Shown: in pieces, positions 47,791 to 60,568 of the stretch | How positions within the stretch are numbered: the stretch's first letter is position 1 | Layout of the letters: each line of letters opens with the position of its first letter | Assembly (NCBI RefSeq): GCF_901709675.1 | Contig: NC_051088.1 | Coordinates: forward strand, 18,675,193 to 18,739,192 | Source: Syngnathus acus | Taxonomy: Eukaryota; Chordata; Actinopteri; Syngnathiformes; Syngnathidae | DNA: 64,000 nt | Direction of reading: 5' to 3' | Position numbers and translations under genes: made by a program | The notes under the pieces: generated by a model | Seen by the model: only the letters and a program-made list of their open reading frames with translations | The model's database searches: none | Told to the model about the DNA's origin: nothing

Positions 47791-50039
47791 ATGCCATGCT
47801 CGAAGTAAGTCATTTTGCGTCGCAGCTTGCGAATCAAAACTCGCATTTGTGCCTCAAACATAGTGAAATACACTTCATATACTTTACGAACACTTTGGGA
47901 TCTTGACAAAGTTCGTGAAAGGCTCATTGACATCAAATTCAAAGAATTTCCTAACATTTCCATCAATACTCAACACAAGTCACTTTGCTTAAAAAGACAA
48001 CAATAACAACAAAAACGTTTTAGCCATTGTATTGTGCAATAATCCAAAGTGTTACTCTCTCTGACAGAAGAACAATGACAGTTGAACAATGAGCAAAACA
48101 AGACTGAGTTCAAGTTTAAGCAAACCGAACACTGAGTATTTATACATCAGCCACAAATGAATCTTCTCAACTACCAGTGAACATTGAATTCTCAATACAC
48201 CTTCAGAGCCAAAAGGATAGACACAAAGATTGAATAATCCATTTTATATTGTCCAAGCAGCCGTGGGCGATATCATCACACGCCAACTCGCCTGATGACA
48301 GAGCAGCAGTCATTGGAACCATATGAATTCTTTTTCTTTTTAAGGGCAGAAGATGGTTCCAGGAAACTGGTAGTCACTGTCAACATGTTTGGTCTGTGCT
48401 TGAGAACCTGTGATTGATTTTCAAACCATCAAAGGGCTTGTTACAATTACACCAGGACCAAGGACACACTCAAATTGGCTGGATGGCAATCAGCTGACGA
48501 GCTGACACCTACAAACACACACAAACGCACACACACACTAACACACACACAAACGCACGCATATGCTCGCGTACAAAGAAATCGCAACTACACATGAACA
48601 CAAACACACTAAACGGCCCAAACACATTCCTGGCAGTCTGAAACATGCTGGACACTGTCCCACACTTATTAGAAACAGACTTCTTTGAAGACACACACAT
48701 GATCTTCCACACGGACAGACACATGTGGACACGTAACTAATGCTTGGAGGCAAACTGTTTGTCTCCAGCGTTATAGTCTGACTGTTCATTCACATGGCTC
48801 ACAGACTTATCAGACAACACAACTCATGGCTGTTATGATAAAAAAAAAAAAAAGCCCATTGGCGGAAGTATCAGACAGACACAAACACAGACACACATTC
48901 TCATCATGAAGTGACTAATACAACGTAATATTAAACAGGAGAAAAATCTTGTGTCGATCAATGTAGTATTTATGTCTGAAAAGGGCAGACAAATACAAAA
49001 CAAGTCCGACACACACATAAATCAGACAGCGTCTGTGTCTAAATGTTCTTTTTTTTGCCGCCAAAACTCTAGACGGTACATCTGACCGTCTCGCACATGT
49101 GTGCAGATAGTGTGCCAGAAAAGATCAGTGGCGTGCAGTCGGAGCCAACAAGGTCTTTTCTAAACACTATTAGAAGCAATGACCTACATTTAAAACATTG
49201 ATAAAATTGTAGTAATTTATTTCTCCTTTTGAGGTGTGTGCTTACAGAGATGCAAAGCAATGGTCAAAATTATTGGTGCATTTTCATGTGTGGGAATGGC
49301 AAGAAAACCAAAAGAACAAGGATGCCTGCAAATTACTCCGGGTAAGCTTTCACAGGTAAAAAGATTTTGTCCACCCTTTTTTTCAAATCCTAATTATTGA
49401 TGGCAAATGCTAGCAAATCACTTCATTTCGGTGACGAGTGTGGCCCAATCAGTTATTACCTGTTAGTATGGGTAGCAAGTATTTTTTCCACACAAGACTG
49501 GTAGATTTGAGTCCCACATTTTACTGAATCACAAAGGCTCTTCTCATGATGGTGGTTCTTTTGTCAAATCAAAGCAGACAAAGCTTTGAAAATGTGTGCC
49601 CAATTTAGACCCTTTATTATACTACACTACGGAAACTATTAAGTCAGCAGTTTTATGTGAGCAGTGTGTGAGGACAAAATATTGATACTGCAATATATTA
49701 AGCATGTTGCATTTTTAACTGTGCACTGACATCAAGTATTGATATTTTCAGTGTCCAACAACCCGGTAGGTGGAGTTGAGCACTAAATGAGGAATGGCTT
49801 TTTAATCTGATGTGAATCTCTTTTAAAACACTGCCAAAATTAATAAAGCCATAATGCGTCCCACTCCTAGTTGGGATGTGTGTCTGTAGCACAGCGGGAA
49901 CAACATACTGTGTTTAGATATGCGTTGGTGTTGTTGATTTAATTCTCTCCCCTCACATCCGTCTTGTGCCATCTTTTTTTTCTGGCCGACAGAATGCGCA
50001 GCCTAACAGCCCCCCTGCTTCCCGAATCGCTTGTAACCT
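47791..50039. other. Non-coding stretch with CA arrays
   Basis: CA-rich runs occur at 48512-48560 and 48870-48897. An A run lies at 48841-48854. GTGGCGTGCAGTCGGAGCC at 49128-49146 resembles the start of a fish dispersed repeat (GTGGCGTGCAGTGAGG) but is too short to assign. No exon is supported. Confidence 0.45.
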
Positions 50040-50110
50040 AATCACTAACGCCATCTGTTAATTATGTTAATATAAGAATGGCTTGGCTGCCATTGACTGA
50101 ATGAGTACCC
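50040..50110. promoter_or_regulatory. Candidate conserved non-coding element
   Basis: AACGCCATCTGTTAATTATG and TTAATATAAGAATGGCTTGG lie in repeat-free sequence. It may be part of the same regulatory block as 50450-50790. Confidence 0.25.
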
Positions 50111-50449
50111 CAATGAGCCCCCTCGGTGTGATTGCTTGTCTTTCTCTTGTCCAATCCTTTCCATCATCTCCGCCCTGTGTAGTACTCCTTTCTTTAAAAT
50201 ATTGTCATCCTTATCTTTTCCTAATTCTATCTCCTCTTGCAAAATCTATTAATTCCAGCTTTTTTTTTTTTTTTCTCAATTATTCACTCTCGAATTTGTA
50301 TGTCTTCCAACTCAATTAATTTCATTGTCCTCGCTTTTTCATCTCTTTGATGTACTTTGGTGTCAAAAGTGTCAAACGTTTTACTTGCTACTTGCAGTCG
50401 CCTTCTGCTTGCTCTCCTTACCTCATGTCTGGTGCTCCCAGCCATGAAG

Positions 50450-50790
50450 AATAAGACAGAGGCTACTCCCCTGGGAGGCTTTGATAGAATTAGATTTTAT
50501 TTTAGTGCAAGGCATCGATCTAGCCTCCCTCTTAATTGTTATTCAGTATGTTAATCTGTGTTTATGAATTTCTATCGATTTGTAGCGAGACATAATAAAC
50601 TCTATCTTGTACCCAAGTTCACAATAAGCTTCCGAGCGTGAATAATCAAACAGCATCGTTCATTATATCGAAACCATCGAACAGCAGATCTGGCGTGGCA
50701 TAATCATATAAGGTATAAGAAGCCATAAGCCATTGAGGTTGTCCCCGGGGAGATCACATTCAGGCCAGAGGATGAAGCGGGCCGAGTGAG
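50450..50790. promoter_or_regulatory. Candidate conserved non-coding element
   Basis: About 340 bp of repeat-free, mixed sequence hold many AT cores in non-AT context: GATAGAATTAGATTTTATTT, CTCTTAATTGTTATTCAG, CGATTTGTAGCGAGACATAATAAACTC, GTGAATAATCAAACAGC and CATAATCATATAAGG. This is the longest stretch in the window with that texture. No protein-like frame is present. Function is inferred. Confidence 0.38.
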
Positions 50791-53493
50791 CCATCTGCCT
50801 TACTTGAGAAATAAACAGCAAAATGAAGGTGTCAATAAAAGCTCATCGTGTGTTCATGAGCAACAGAGGAATGTTGCCAATGTACCGGCAAGGAGGCAAC
50901 CTACAGTAATAAAAACAACTCTTAGGGTCAGGGGATTTCACACCGCCAACTTCACAATAATAAAACACAGTAAAAACCACCGGGCCATGAAGCCTCTTCA
51001 GTTCTCAGTCCAAAGATCCAGCCACAGACGCACACACAGGCTGCCACCACACACATGTAAACACTCACTAACCCACACCATGATGCCTTGGCCTCCACCA
51101 GCCTTTTATGCGAGGCCACAGTTTGGGTGAAGCCTCAGGTTTCTTACACTTGGTTGTGAATGTTATTTATTCTGTGAGTGCCGTGTGCTGTGAGGTACAT
51201 AGTGGGAGGCCAGAGTGGCTGACCTCCCACTGACCATATTCTGAGGCAGGCAGGAACAAGTACATGGATCCTAGCATGCCTGTGCTCTCTGTCAGGCACA
51301 TAGATACCAGGAATTTGAGTAAGTCACGTATGTGCAAGTGACAAATATTAACCTTCCAGTTTCCAGCATGTCGCAAGTACTATACGGAATCCTCGCATAG
51401 TCACCACAAATGATTTGGTATTCGCATTAACTTAGCTGTATGAGCACACGCAGCTTACCAGATTCCTGAAGCTGAGCCATAATTGGTTGTTACCTGAAAC
51501 CTGGCAACTGTGATGTCATTTTCAGTCGACAGCAAGCGGCAAAATGACCGCGCCCGGAGAGGTGATTTTTCTATGCTTGACTCAGATTCCACAAACGCAA
51601 TATTAATCAGAATGCTGTATTTAGACTAGTGGGGGCACATACAACACATTATTACAAAGAAAACTTTGGGGTTGACTTCCACTTTAATTAACTACAAAGC
51701 CGCATGAAACTAAATGTTTGAGCTCGCTGAACCTCTGGAATGAAAAAAAAAAGCTGCTGTTTCTTTCCAGTGACAGTAAACTGTGTTGAAAAAGCAGCTT
51801 TTCACTTAGAAACCAGATGACTTCTCAAGTCAAGTCTCTTCAACATCACGTAAAGTCTTTCAAAAGTTGTTGCCAAATAAGCCAAAACATGAGACTGAAG
51901 TTTGACTCAAGTCATGATTTAAATTACCCATCTCAGACAGATACTGGATTAGTATGCACATATACACACAGATTATTGTGCCCACAAACTAAAGGCCAAA
52001 CCATCTTTTATCCTCCAAGTCTTTCACAATGAGTTATCCTTGGAGCCAAGTGAAGGAACTCCACTCCTGTGGCCCTCTCCCAAGTGTGAGGTGACGAGGA
52101 GCCGGGTTACAGAAGGGATAACTCCCCAAAAACAGCTGCCGACCTGTTGGAAGCCACAGTTCCCTGTGGGTGTGCCGAGATCAGTGGGAGACAGACAGGA
52201 GAGTGGGCCAAGGTTGTTGCCCCATGAGAAGACTCTTGAGGAGGGAGCGTCACCTTCACCACTGGGCCTCCATCTGCCTGCAGCCGTTCTTCATTCTACT
52301 TAACTGCTCTCATATAATGTGACCACAATGTATAAAACCACATTATATGAAACCTATACAGTGGGACCTGTAAAGTTGGTCCCAATCAAATTTGGGGGAG
52401 GTTTTAGTATTATTATAATTTTCAATAAGGCATGTAACCATTTGAAATATATATTAAATATATTATTTTAAGAACCAAGTGTTCGATTACATTTTTGTTG
52501 TTCTTTATTTACATCAAAAATGCACTTCCCACATTGAGCTGTATTAGATATCAATGAAACCAGAAAATATCCCGTAATAATCACTGTTAATTTGATCCGC
52601 ACAATTCTATTTTGCTATGTTTGATGTGTTCTAGGTTTTAAACAACTCGCTGGACCGGTCAAACACCGAGAAGACAAAGTCAAATTTATTTCAGGGTTTT
52701 CAGCGACGAATGTAAATGAATAATTACCATTAAAAATTATGTTTTTACTGCATCTCAATTTGATTTACAAGCAACTGTTGCTTTCACAATAATAGTTAAT
52801 AAACACTTTTACTGCACGCTTTTCCAGAAAAAGGTTTTTCTCAGACTCCCACATAAAACTCTGAAACAATATGGATATAGAATGGTCTGTAAATCTGTGA
52901 ACCAGCAGGAAGGGAGATATGTGATGGTTTGTGAAGCATGTAGTCTCGGAAAATACAGTCAGTCTCGTTAGGAGAGAGCATATGTTACAGGTGGTGTGGA
53001 CAGCAGTGGAGAAGTTGGCAAGGAAGTGTTTGTGGAATCTGGTGCAAGAGTGAGAGCATTGGTGCCAATGTGAAACATGAGCAGGCCATACAGTTGAAGA
53101 AGGAATGAGCTCATATGATGCCATGCAGAGAGAAAAAAATGCATGAATGGGGAGGAAAAGAAGAACAATACAAAACGACTGCTGTGCAGTCAAAGCAGAA
53201 GAGTTGTGAGCCGCTCATGCGCTTTTACGTAATTGGTACAACTTGTGATAAACATCTATTGGGTTATAAATATCCAAAGGGTTGTGTTCTTCATTTTGTT
53301 TTGGTGAGAGGGAGGAAGCAGTTGAGCTTGAAGATGCTCATCAGTAAGTCTGGTCCTGTACTTGAACATATTGAAGTTCTAGGTAGCTTTTCCCACACGT
53401 ACTATATGCTCCCAAAAATAATTTGAAAGAGCATTACACACAACCCTCCATATCAAAATCACGGACCACACTAACATTAACCTTTCCTATTAA
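50791..53493. other. Long non-coding stretch, no gene seen
   Basis: Frames such as 50786-51130 and 52765-53193 (minus) have no family match or splice context. No dispersed repeat is recognised. Confidence 0.5.
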
Positions 53494-53560
53494 GGTAAGG
53501 GCCACAAACTATCGTCCCGCGGGCCGCAATTGGCCCGCAGGCTGCAGGTTTGAGACAGCT
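53494..53560. repeat. hAT-like repeat fragment around GCGGGCC..GGCCCGC
   Basis: GGGCCACAAACTATCGTCCC is followed by GCGGGCCGCAATTGGCCCGC, an inverted repeat with 7-bp arms (53519-53525 and 53532-53538), then AGGCTGCAGGTTTGAGACAG. This is the recognisable core of a fish hAT-type non-autonomous element. Both outer ends are missing. Confidence 0.65.
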
Positions 53561-55542
53561 GCTCAAGGTTAATAATGAAGATAATTCTAGGGAAAGATAT
53601 CCCCCTGTGCCTTTTAACCAGTTCCCATATTCTTTCCTCTTCCCAACCCTGTTTTTTCTCATCTGTTGTTGGAACAGAGTAGCATTTACTGGAAGGACAA
53701 TTTCTCCCTCCCTAAATAGTGGTTCGGAGAAGAGGGGGCGATAATGTATCTTTGGTGTTTAGGGGAGATTTTTTTTTCTTTTTCTTTAAGAGGTGAGCTG
53801 AGGAGTGTCTTCAATATACCACATCCTCCTTCCTGATTCAAGAAAACACAGGCCATTCCAGGATTTAAATCCCCATTCTCAGCCAGGGACTTTCCAGAAA
53901 TGCTCTGCCCATTTGGGAAAGACACAATCAGGCTACTGCAACCGGTGTAGAAGTCACACAGCCAGAGTGGAAACATGTTTGTATATGAGAACGTTAATGA
54001 AGAATATCAAATGGTTTAACTCAAAGAATGAGAGGTAAAAGGTTGTTTATTTAAAGTAAAAAAGTGATCAAATGAAGTCCCACGGAAAAGTGGACGAAAA
54101 CTACTCGTTGGCTCTGTGAAATGAAACTGCATTAAAACTCTTTAAGTGGCTAATGTGACTCAGCAATACAGGTGAGATCATAAGTCCACACTTCCTTATT
54201 AAGGAACATGAGGTGTCTTAGTCATAAAAAATGTGTAAAATTCATCAATTACAGCAGTAATGACAGATGGAAATCACATCATCATTATGAGCAGTAAAAT
54301 ACAGCACCGGTAGTTCTCAATTTTGATGATCTTTTATCACTTTGACCTGAAATTACCCACATGCCTGAAACGTCATTGCTTCTGTTTCAAATATTTCTTT
54401 CAAAACAGTCACGACAAAGTATGAATAAGTTTGAACACTGACATTTACTCAAGTAAACATGTTTCAGAACATTTACAGTCAGCCAGATTACCTGCTGCTA
54501 AAACAGCTACATGGGAAAGTACCTATTTCTAAAAGGAGCTGTGACTAAATTGAAGTTGCCACAATGTAAACACCATCATAACGATTCCTGACCGTTTCCC
54601 ATTTTAACTTGCTGTCCTCATCCTGGTGGTGATAAATCTCATAGTCCCGCCCCCATAATGTAAGCAAATCTATGTTGTCCGAATTTAGAGCACAAAGACC
54701 AAACAAAACCCACAGACCATGGGGTTCCCGCTCAGGAGCAGGTGAAGGGGGCAACAACAACACACTTCCCGTTCAGAAAGAGTGACCAGAATCTGGTGAA
54801 AGATACCAAGTCAGCTTCTAACCCAACACAAACTAGGGGAGGCTTTGTTTTAGGAAGACATTCTGAACATTCAGCCCCCAGGCATCATTGACACATCACT
54901 CTTATCTCTAACACTAAGTGACAAACACCTAATAAATGCACTTTGTACGCACCAACTAAACACATGCGCTGTTCCTTTGGTAGGACATTCATGTCCACGG
55001 AGCTGCGGATGTCACACCGGAGAGGTTCATATCATTCCGGCACTTTCAGTCAAGTGTGACTGGACAGAGGAGGTCAGCATGATAGCATCATCCTGGAAAG
55101 ACCTGACGAAAACATCACTGAGAGAGACGTGATCCGTAAAAAAAACGTACCCACATTGGCACGGAAACGTCCGATGTGGTGTTGCTGCGGTTCTACTCAC
55201 ACGCGCAGCCACACGCACATACACACATATATTATACCATTGACTATGAAAGGACATCAGGCTCATAACTCTGTTCCCCTGAGGCATTGAAGGCCCAGTC
55301 ACTGTCAAGCGAAAAACAAAACAAAGAGATGGAGAAATAGCGCAAAATAAAGGCAGGAGAGGAGACAGCTGCACCGTGATTAGAATAAACGGAGAGAGAT
55401 GAAGGCGAGCGGCAACAGAGGCTACTACCTCTCTCCTGTAATATAGTCAGGAAAATCTTTCCTTTTCTTCCCAGACTGAGGGGACAACAGGATTGGGTGA
55501 TTTTCTAATAACCAGTACCCTGGGGTTATTGTGTTGAAAGGT
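53561..55542. other. Non-coding stretch, no gene seen
   Basis: The sequence is mixed, with short CA runs near 55201-55230. The minus-strand frame at 55027-55374 has no family match. Confidence 0.5.
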
Positions 55543-55575
55543 TGTGTGTGCGTGTGTGTGTGTGTGTGCGTGTGT
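55543..55575. repeat. Imperfect (GT)n tract
   Basis: GTGTGTGCGTGTGTGTGTGT and GTGCGTGTGT form a GT tract with two CG interruptions. Confidence 0.9.
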
Positions 55576-58384
55576 TGTACGTTGATGTGTATTGGGGTGG
55601 GGGTGGAATGCAGTGATGATCTGCAAAGAGTCTTTGTTTTAGATGTAAGACTTGAAACATGTTATAATAAGTCTGAATTCTAAATAAAAAATCTAAAGCT
55701 TATCAAAACGTATTATTAAATCCCTCCTAAGGCTCAACTCAGATCTATGAAGGAAATTCCAAAAACTACTGTTGAACCCATTTCAGAACTTCTGGCCTAT
55801 CGGTCACTCTTGCTAACCCAATAAAAAGATATCTTACTCACAGGGTACACTCATAAAATTGAAATGCTTGGTACTATGCGTAAACTATTCCTAACGGTTA
55901 TCATAACTTAGCTCGACAGTCATTGAAAAGCCGACATGATGGCATCGGCGAGGGCAACAAGGCACTGCAGCTCATCCTGCCATGAAAGGAGTTCGCCGAC
56001 TCAGCTGGACGCTGTAGCACCTACTTGTTGACTCACGTTGATGACTTTCATGATGAGAATTCAAGAGCAACTGAGTGAATCAGCCGGCCAGTGAAATGCA
56101 AATATAAAAAGTGAGTGAAGTAGTGTGAGAAAAGAAAGACGGTGGCGCTGATGATGAGAAAGCTCAAATGACCATTAGGTCATGCAGCTCCCATGGGAGC
56201 GGGTGGACCAGTAGGGTCAGCAGAACCCACACCTGCAAAAGTGCGAGCAACTGCTGACTTAGTCATTCGGTTTAAGAGTTACACAATATGGCGAAAGGTA
56301 TTGGGGCACATGGCCTACAAGAAGTGGAATGGAAGAAAAGAATGAAGAACATGATGGTGTCTATTCACCCAGAACAATCTTTGCGTGGTCTTATGTCAGA
56401 ATCAATGTTTCTTCCGCACCAAACCCATACGAGCATAACATGGAGCTTCCTTTGTACACTGGGAAATGGTTGTGCGGAAACAGATGAAGAATTTCCTCCA
56501 AAATGGGACCACAAAGTTGCAAGGGCAGAAATGTCTTGGTATGCTGAGAAATTAAAATTAATCAGATCCACCCCCAACCTTAATAGAATAATTATTTTCA
56601 TGATACTGTACAATAGTTGTAGCCATTAAATACAGAGGCTTCTCCCCCATATAAAAGCAGTGTGACATTCGTTGGGCGAAAATAGCTCGAGTATCAACAA
56701 TCCCATCTTTTAAAGGGATCCAAACCCCCAAACCAACTTTTTTTTTCTGATAAACTATATAAATTGGTGTCTACTAATGCTGTCGACATGTCAACACAAA
56801 TCTGTGTCAAGTTGTTTATTTTATCAATGCAGTTTGTCTGCATTATTGGAAGCAATGCAATTTGGCCGTTGCTAGTTAAGGGAAGAAATTAATGACTCAA
56901 AGTTAGTCTGTGTTTGACAATGTAATTGGACCACACTTTTAGAGAACTACCCATAAACATATGGACTAACAATTTTGATTAATGGCCGCCGGGAGAAGTA
57001 AAGCCATTTTAGGTTGACACTGTTACTGACAACTTCTGTTATGGTGCGTGTTTTACGGTGGGATCCCTGTATGGTATTTTGAGAGCCTCTCAAATTTCAT
57101 CCAACCAGAACTTGCTACTGCATAAACTGTGTGTCTTTGTGTGTGATTATTTTTCAAAAGGTTGACCTGCAACATTCTCGCATTAATACATGTCCGATTT
57201 TTATTGTTATGGAGAAATACAAGTAACAGAGAGAACAGGAAATGATGACATTGCTAAGTGTGTTGTGTGTATTCAGCAAGAGCATGCACACACTGAGCGT
57301 GCCAGAGTTAAGTGTCCATCTGTGTGTGACTAAGACTGGACACTACTCTGTGAGTATCCATATGTTTTTGTAGAGATCACAGAACTAGAAGCTGCTGTGT
57401 CAGTTATGTGTTCATTTCCTCAAAAAGGCCAGTAAGAACGACTGATGTGGTCATAACCAGCCAAGCTCCACCTTACTGAAACAAATTAGGAAAAACAACA
57501 CACGCCTCGCCAGGTGCCTTCTGCCAACTCAGGCCTGCTTGCATGAGAACGGCTGTCCAATCAAAAGTTTCAGTTTAAGCAGAGGCGTAGCGATATTCCA
57601 AGCACTGACACAACTCAGTCCAGGAAGCAGATTGGCTCGAGACACAGGGGTCAACAGTGCAGTTACACTTGGATAACGACTATGTCAGAATAATCCAGAA
57701 TCTACACACTTACAAAAATAATAAATTGGCAAATGTCCTCATGACACATCCAATTCAGTGAGCAATGATTATCATGTTGGCTCTCACAATCAACTCTGAA
57801 AGCTACACATGCTTGATTAATTACCTGACACTCAAAAAAACTCTTAGACAGCCTTGAGTTAGGATAATTTGATCTCAAATGGTCAAAAATCCCCGAACAA
57901 ATATCGTTTTGACTTCACAGTTAATCCCAGTAGACCTGAATGCATAGCAACCAATAACAAACAAAGGCAATACGCTACATCATAGTGTGAAGCAATTCGA
58001 AAATTCCTGTTACCTGATTTACTGTAGCTACATGACCAAAACTAATAAAAAACTACTGCCTTATAATGCAGTGCATTTAAATCACTACCAACCACAACCA
58101 CAGTAACAAAATGAATGTTGACCTCATACTTTGCGAATCCAACTGAGCCTCAGCATCAATTTCATGGCAAAATGTTCATTACAGCTTTTGCATTGTGAGG
58201 ATGGACTAATGAGCACAGGAAGCAATATTATTTATGTCGAAAAATATCACAACAACTGCAGCTGTAACATAATAACAATGATACAATTATGAAGGCAGCA
58301 AAAACAGTAAGTAAGCACAAATTAATGACACTAACACATATATAGTAGATACCAAGAAGACAAATGTCAGTCTTATGTTGGGTC
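55576..58384. other. Long non-coding stretch, no gene seen
   Basis: The ATG frame at 56288-56629 (113 codons) is the longest. It has charged and Trp-containing residues but matches no family and lacks splice or poly-A support, so it is left unannotated. No dispersed repeat is recognised. Confidence 0.5.
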
Positions 58385-58525
58385 GAAAGCCAAAAAAAAG
58401 GTCTTCAAAAACGTTTTAGAGAGGGGGTTTGCCTAACATTTAAGAGGAAAGGACCGGCAACAGAAAAGGCTCTATCCCCTCTGAAGCTTCGATTAATGTT
58501 CGGCACTTCCAGTTGCGTCAAGTCT
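58385..58525 (+). repeat. Teleost dispersed repeat fragment (GGTCTTCA..GGACCGGC..AAAAGGC)
   Basis: GGTCTTCAAAAACGTTTTAGAG, GGAAAGGACCGGCAACAGAA, AAGGCTCTATCCCCTCTGAAGC follow the order of a common fish repeat reading GGTCTTCAGCC..TTTTGAAGA..AGGACCGGCC..GAAAAGGC..TGTCCCC. The frame at 58364-58600 reads through this repeat and is not a gene. Confidence 0.6.
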
Positions 58526-59307
58526 AAGGAAATACCATGTTTTTGTAGGATGAAACCAAGGAGCAGCAAATTCAATGAAACAACAGGGGCCCTTAAATAG
58601 AACCCTGCGGAACACCATTCGACAGAGGGCTACTACTAATGCCAACTCATGCCAAATTATGGGCAAAACATCTTTTTCATTGACCTCAATTTCTAATGCA
58701 CATCTTGTCACAAGCACCTCTCCTGCCCTTTTCTTTCTTTTTTCAACATTCAACAACTTTCTCACTGTATTTTTGTCCAATTACCTGTTTCCCCCTTCGG
58801 CTCGCCCCAGTCCCCCTCAGCACATATTGTAGCAGCTCTCTGTAGAATTTGCACAAGCCACATGGGCAAGATGAGACATCTTGTCGTTTCTCCAGAGTGG
58901 CACCACATAAGTCCGATTTACCACGGCTTCAAGAAGATACAATCTCCCTGGGACATGGGACAATACTTGCTGGCTTCATTATATCGCTAAAGATACTCAA
59001 GTATGAATAATAGTTTTATATTTCATTATCAATTGTTCAATGTGCAATTTGTGTTGTGGTTGAATGCTGCTAGGAGAATAATAGGATTTTTGGCAGAAAA
59101 ATAAAGATTGCTTGTTGTAAAAGCATAGTCTCTTTCAGAGTTGTGCTGAATAATTCTTCTAAATTCTCTGGATTTGCCTTAAAAATGTAGCCAAGGAATA
59201 CCAAATTACCTCAATACAATAATGGTGGTCATTATTGGTACACAAGTAATTAACATTCACTTGAGACCAAAATCAATATAGGAGAAAGAATAGACTGACA
59301 ATAGACT
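58526..59307. other. Non-coding stretch, no gene seen
   Basis: Mixed sequence with a CTTTTCTTTCTTTTTTC pyrimidine run near 58729-58744 and no recognised exon. Confidence 0.5.
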
Positions 59308-59466
59308 GGTTTGGTCAAGGTCGCAAATATTTGCTTGTACTTTTCTTGTTGCAAGGGAATTTTGAACATGTTCCAACATTTTCTTACAGTAAGAAAAATC
59401 ACTAAAACTGTTGGCGAACAATTTGCGAACATTTGCAACCTTGAAAGAACCTTGACAAGCTTCCAA
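59308..59466. repeat. Imperfect foldback element or hairpin
   Basis: GGTTTGGTCAAGGTCGCAAATATTTGC on the left pairs with GCGAACATTTGCAACCTTGAAAGAACC on the right. The centre is a perfect 17-bp palindrome TTTCTTACAGTAAGAAA (59380-59396). The left arm is longer by about 17 bases. It looks like a diverged foldback MITE. A transcribed hairpin is possible but the arms are too mismatched for a typical miRNA precursor. Confidence 0.6.
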
Positions 59467-59962
59467 CACACTTGGAATTGTTCGCTGCTCAGTGGGATAT
59501 TTATGTGTGTGTCTGTAGCAAGCAGTGATCCCTAATAAGTGAACTGTATGATACACAAGAGGTAAATACGTTGGGCCCTGTACCTCGTGTCTCTTTCTTT
59601 CTGCTGTCCTCCTACACATCCCGGTCCTTTCATGTGCAAAGCAGAGCGGGACAATTGACATGCTAATGATACAAGAGCTGCTTCAGAGGTCCTGGAGCCA
59701 ATTCGCTACACACAGGTAATACAAGCACACTCATACATAGACTGTACAAGGACTTTGATGTCTGTAGGCACATTCGCCTCACTACTATATGTCATGTGAG
59801 TGACTTGCTTTGGCGACCCCTGACAGGGAAAAGCTGTAATTAAATTTGCATGCTTGATGTATGATTTCCAACAATTTGTGTCTTGTAAACTACTATGTAT
59901 CATACTATTCAGAATGAGTTATTTAACAAAGAACAATTGACAAATGCTTTTGCGGCATATCT
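59467..59962. other. Non-coding stretch, no gene seen
   Basis: The stretch 59630-59700 (GACAATTGACATGCTAATG, GCCAATTCGC) is repeat-free and looks constrained. Otherwise nothing is recognised. Confidence 0.4.
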
Positions 59963-60078
59963 TTTTTATATTGATAAATATTGATTTTGATTTGTTCTCT
60001 ATTTTATTCTATTTTTTCCGTTTTTATATTGATAAATGTTGATTTTGATTTATTCTCTATTTTAAACTGCTATAATAG
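59963..60078. repeat. 58-bp tandem duplication, AT-rich
   Basis: TTTTTATATTGATAAATRTTGATTTTGATTTRTTCTCTATTTTA occurs twice with a 58-bp offset (59963-60020 and 60021-60078). Divergence is limited to a few bases and a shorter linker. Confidence 0.85.
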
Positions 60079-60198
60079 TCAGATTTTTGCTTTTGTTATA
60101 TTAATATTCATAATCAAATCGGTGAAATTCCGCTGTCTCATCTTTTCACAAATTATACGTTTTTTAAAAATATTTTTTAAGTGACTGTTCTTAAGAGG

Positions 60199-60255
60199 TG
60201 GGTTAGGTCACTCAGATACCCACTAAAGACCCAGGTTCAAAACTCACCGCATGCC
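60199..60255 (+). repeat. tRNA-like SINE remnant
   Basis: GGGTTAGGTCACTCAGATACC followed by GACCCAGGTTCAAAACTCACC resembles a tRNA-type promoter with B box GGTTCAAAACT (60232-60242). No cloverleaf is intact. Confidence 0.4.
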
Positions 60256-60351
60256 ACTGTTATATGATAGTGATATATGAATAATTCTCTCCAGTTCAAG
60301 TCTGACACCGTGCTTTTGCACACTACAATGGATCTCAGTCAGTCAGACAAG

Positions 60352-60568
60352 ACAGGTCAAATTTATTTATATAGCCCTAATCACAAAAACAGTCTCAAAG
60401 GGCTTCACGTACCGAAAGTTGACACATATTCTGGACATCCCCTGATCTTAACCCCCAGGAGGGCAAGGAAAAACTAAACAAAAAACATTTGGGGAAAAAA
60501 TGAGAAACCTTGTGAAGGGGCTGCAGATGGGGGAATCCCCCATCCAGTCAGCTTTACTGCGGTCAGGC
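60352..60568 (+). repeat. Teleost dispersed repeat (GTCAAGTTTATTTRTATA family), copy 2
   Basis: GGTCAAATTTATTTATATAGCCC, CACAAAAACAGTCTCAAAGGGC, CCCCTGATCTTAACCCCC, GGGCAAGGAAAAACTAAAC, GAGAAACCTTGTGAAGGGG then CTGCAGATGGGGGAATCCCC are in the order of the fish family and match the shorter copy at 18173. This copy is more complete. Confidence 0.8.

Noticed and set aside
52765-53193. 142-codon minus-strand frame rich in Phe and Ser
   Set aside because: The composition reflects a purine-rich plus strand. No domain or splice signal is present.
56288-56629. 113-codon ATG frame
   Set aside because: It has a reasonable length, but no domain is recognised and there is no poly-A signal, splice support or compositional change against its flanks.
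44772-56680. Shared CATTCGTTGGGC at 44777 and 56669 as a dispersed repeat
   Set aside because: A 12-base match is expected many times by chance in 64 kb, and the flanks do not match.
58364-58600. 78-codon plus-strand frame
   Set aside because: It reads through a recognised dispersed repeat fragment.
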